Program-made: the position numbers and the translations under genes
The notes under the pieces: generated by a model
Told to the model about the DNA's origin: nothing
What the model saw: only the letters and a program-made list of their open reading frames with translations
Databases searched by the model: none
Assembly: GCA_023424275.1 (NCBI GenBank)
Contig: JAFAED010000070.1
Coordinates: forward strand, 1 to 5,661
DNA length: 5,661 nt
Direction: 5' to 3'
From: Pseudomonadota bacterium
Lineage (GTDB): Bacteria > Pseudomonadota > Alphaproteobacteria > Sphingomonadales > Sphingomonadaceae
Part shown: in pieces, positions 4,942-5,661 of the stretch
Layout of the letters: every line of letters starts with the position of its first letter
How positions within the stretch are numbered: position 1 is the first letter of the stretch

Positions 4942-5298
4942 TTACCGCTCTGCCCAATAATCGAACACCGCCTGCTGTTGCTCGCGAATGAAGCGCGCCG
5001 CCGCCGCGCCCTCCCACGGGCCGTCATAGCCCAGCAGCAGCGCCGTTCCGCCGACCCACCAGCCCTGCCCCGGCAGCCGGTCGCTCTCGCGCACCACCAG
5101 CACCGCCATGTCGGGTTCGCCGTCCAGTGCGCAGAGGCGATCGACCTCCTCGAGCGTCCGGCACACCGCGCGCATCTTGGGCCGGGTGAAACGAAAGCCG
5201 AGGTCGCCGAGCAGTTCGGAGTAACTCACGCTGCGCCCCTCGCGCGCCGCGGCGGTCAGGATCGCGCGGATGCGCGGCGCGTCGCCCAGCGCCGACAC
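4942..5298 (-). CDS. Small conserved protein of unknown function
   Basis: A 118-residue protein I cannot assign to a characterised family. It has an N-terminal helical part (about 6-57) with SVSYSELLGDLG (23-34) and TRPKMRAVCRTLEEVD (38-53), then a hydrophobic strand MAVLVVRESD (64-73) leading into LPGQGWW (75-81), then a C-terminal helix ending FDYWAER. The order 'SY-EL-LG, helix, VLVVR, LPGQGW' recalls a group of small uncharacterised bacterial proteins. I recall some sphingomonad relatives being labelled 'ribose-phosphate pyrophosphokinase', but no PRPP-binding motif is visible, so that name should not be trusted. There is no signal peptide or membrane span. The GTG start at 5298-5296 was chosen for the GAGGAA 12 bases upstream and because sequence before it overlaps the preceding gene and looks unconserved. 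Its stop is 2 bases before the metalloprotease start, so translation is probably coupled. Confidence 0.75.
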   Translation of the reverse strand: MSALGDAPRIRAILTAAAREGRSVSYSELLGDLGFRFTRPKMRAVCRTLEEVDRLCALDGEPDMAVLVVRESDRLPGQGWWVGGTALLLGYDGPWEGAAAARFIREQQQAVFDYWAER

Positions 5299-5310
5299 AT
5301 CGGCCGGGCG

Positions 5311-5316
5311 TTCCTC
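5311..5316 (-). promoter_or_regulatory. Shine-Dalgarno sequence deciding the GTG start at 5298
   Basis: GAGGAA on the minus strand lies 12 bases before the GTG at 5298-5296, in the 35-base gap after the DUF1295 gene. It is one of the clearer ribosome binding sites in the window and supports the short 118-residue reading over starts inside the upstream gene. The spacing is somewhat long. Confidence 0.5.
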
Positions 5317-5333
5317 GCCGCCGAGGCCGCCGT

Positions 5334-5661
5334 CTAACGCGCCTTTGGCGGCCAAGGGATGAAGCCGGAGGTTCGCGCGACATAGGCGGCATAATCGGGC
5401 CGCGTCTTGTGCAACCCCTTTTCGAGCAGCGCCTTGCCCGACCATCGGGTAAGGGTGAAGGTCAGGAAGACCGGCCCGATCAGGCTTGCCAGCGCGGGTG
5501 CCCAGCCAAGGTCAAGGACCACGAGCCAGATGCCCCACCACGCCAGCGCGTCACCGAAATAATTGGGGTGGCGCGTGTAGCGCCACAGGCCGGTGTCGAG
5601 CACCTTGCCCTTGTTCGCGGGATTTTTGCGAAAGGCGTCGAGTTGCGCATCGCCGACGGTT
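5334..5661 (-). CDS. DUF1295 / steroid 5-alpha-reductase-like membrane protein (5' truncated)
   Basis: C-terminal 108 residues of a DUF1295-type integral membrane protein; the frame remains open to the window edge, so the N-terminal half or more is missing (whole proteins are typically 250-300 aa). Family marks are VGDAQLDAFRKNPANKG followed by LWRYTRHPNYFGDALAWWG, the nucleotide/substrate-binding segment shared with steroid 5-alpha-reductase and isoprenylcysteine methyltransferase relatives. A hydrophobic pair of spans, about WWGIWLVVLDLGWAPALASL and IGPVFLTFTLTRWSG, comes next, and the usual C-terminal KTRPDYAAYVARTSGFIPWPPK closes the protein. An internal GTG at 5603-5601 is not the true start, because conserved residues lie upstream of it. 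The stop is TAG at 5336-5334, 35 bases before the next gene on the same strand, consistent with an operon. The enzymatic activity of bacterial DUF1295 proteins is mostly unproven. Confidence 0.9.
   Translation of the reverse strand, partial: TVGDAQLDAFRKNPANKGKVLDTGLWRYTRHPNYFGDALAWWGIWLVVLDLGWAPALASLIGPVFLTFTLTRWSGKALLEKGLHKTRPDYAAYVARTSGFIPWPPKAR

Noticed and set aside
5299..5445. Longer start for the small unknown protein, overlapping the DUF1295 gene
   Set aside because: The extra 49 residues are the out-of-frame reading of a conserved DUF1295 C-terminus, and a GAGGAA precedes the GTG at 5298.
1..5661. Mobile element, prophage, CRISPR or toxin-antitoxin locus
   Set aside because: No transposase, integrase, terminal repeats, spaced direct repeats or small toxin/antitoxin pair could be found on either strand.

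Overview
The window is dense, high-GC bacterial chromosome with short intergenic gaps, frequent GTG starts and overlapping or nearly abutting genes. Protein flavour and base composition suggest an alphaproteobacterium of the Sphingomonadales (Sphingopyxis/Sphingomonas-like); this is inferred from remembered similarity, not from a search. There is no rRNA, tRNA, insertion sequence, CRISPR array or sign of recent transfer. It looks like ordinary core or soft-core chromosome.

Layout, left half (+ strand): the window opens inside a DODA/LigB-type extradiol dioxygenase gene (1-546). After a 96-base gap holding a nested inverted repeat comes a tight three-gene unit. It encodes an RluA-family pseudouridine synthase (643-1326), an ArfB-type GGQ ribosome-rescue hydrolase (1319-1717, starting inside the previous gene) and a divergent SRAP (YedK/HMCES-like) protein (1720-2307). 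A small PilZ protein (2393-2719) follows and ends at a probable intrinsic terminator shared with the convergent EVE-domain gene.

Middle: the EVE gene (2741-3166, - strand) diverges from an isopenicillin-N-synthase-like 2OG-Fe(II) oxygenase (3298-4227, + strand). They share a 131-base intergenic region that carries a perfect 14-bp palindrome.

Right half (- strand, read right to left): a DUF1295-type membrane protein (partial, 5334-5661), a small conserved protein of unknown function (4942-5298) and an M50-like membrane metalloprotease with intact HELGH (4238-4939) form a likely operon. The last two genes are separated by only 2 bases.

Functionally, the left cluster leans to nucleic-acid and translation quality control: rRNA/tRNA modification, stalled-ribosome rescue and an SRAP-fold protein. 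The EVE gene close by is a possible modified-base reader. The most notable observation is that the SRAP protein keeps the family scaffold but lacks the N-terminal Cys2 and the catalytic Glu and His, and probably the active-site Asn. It would therefore be a pseudo-enzyme unable to form the usual covalent link to abasic DNA. I found no clear new multi-gene system.
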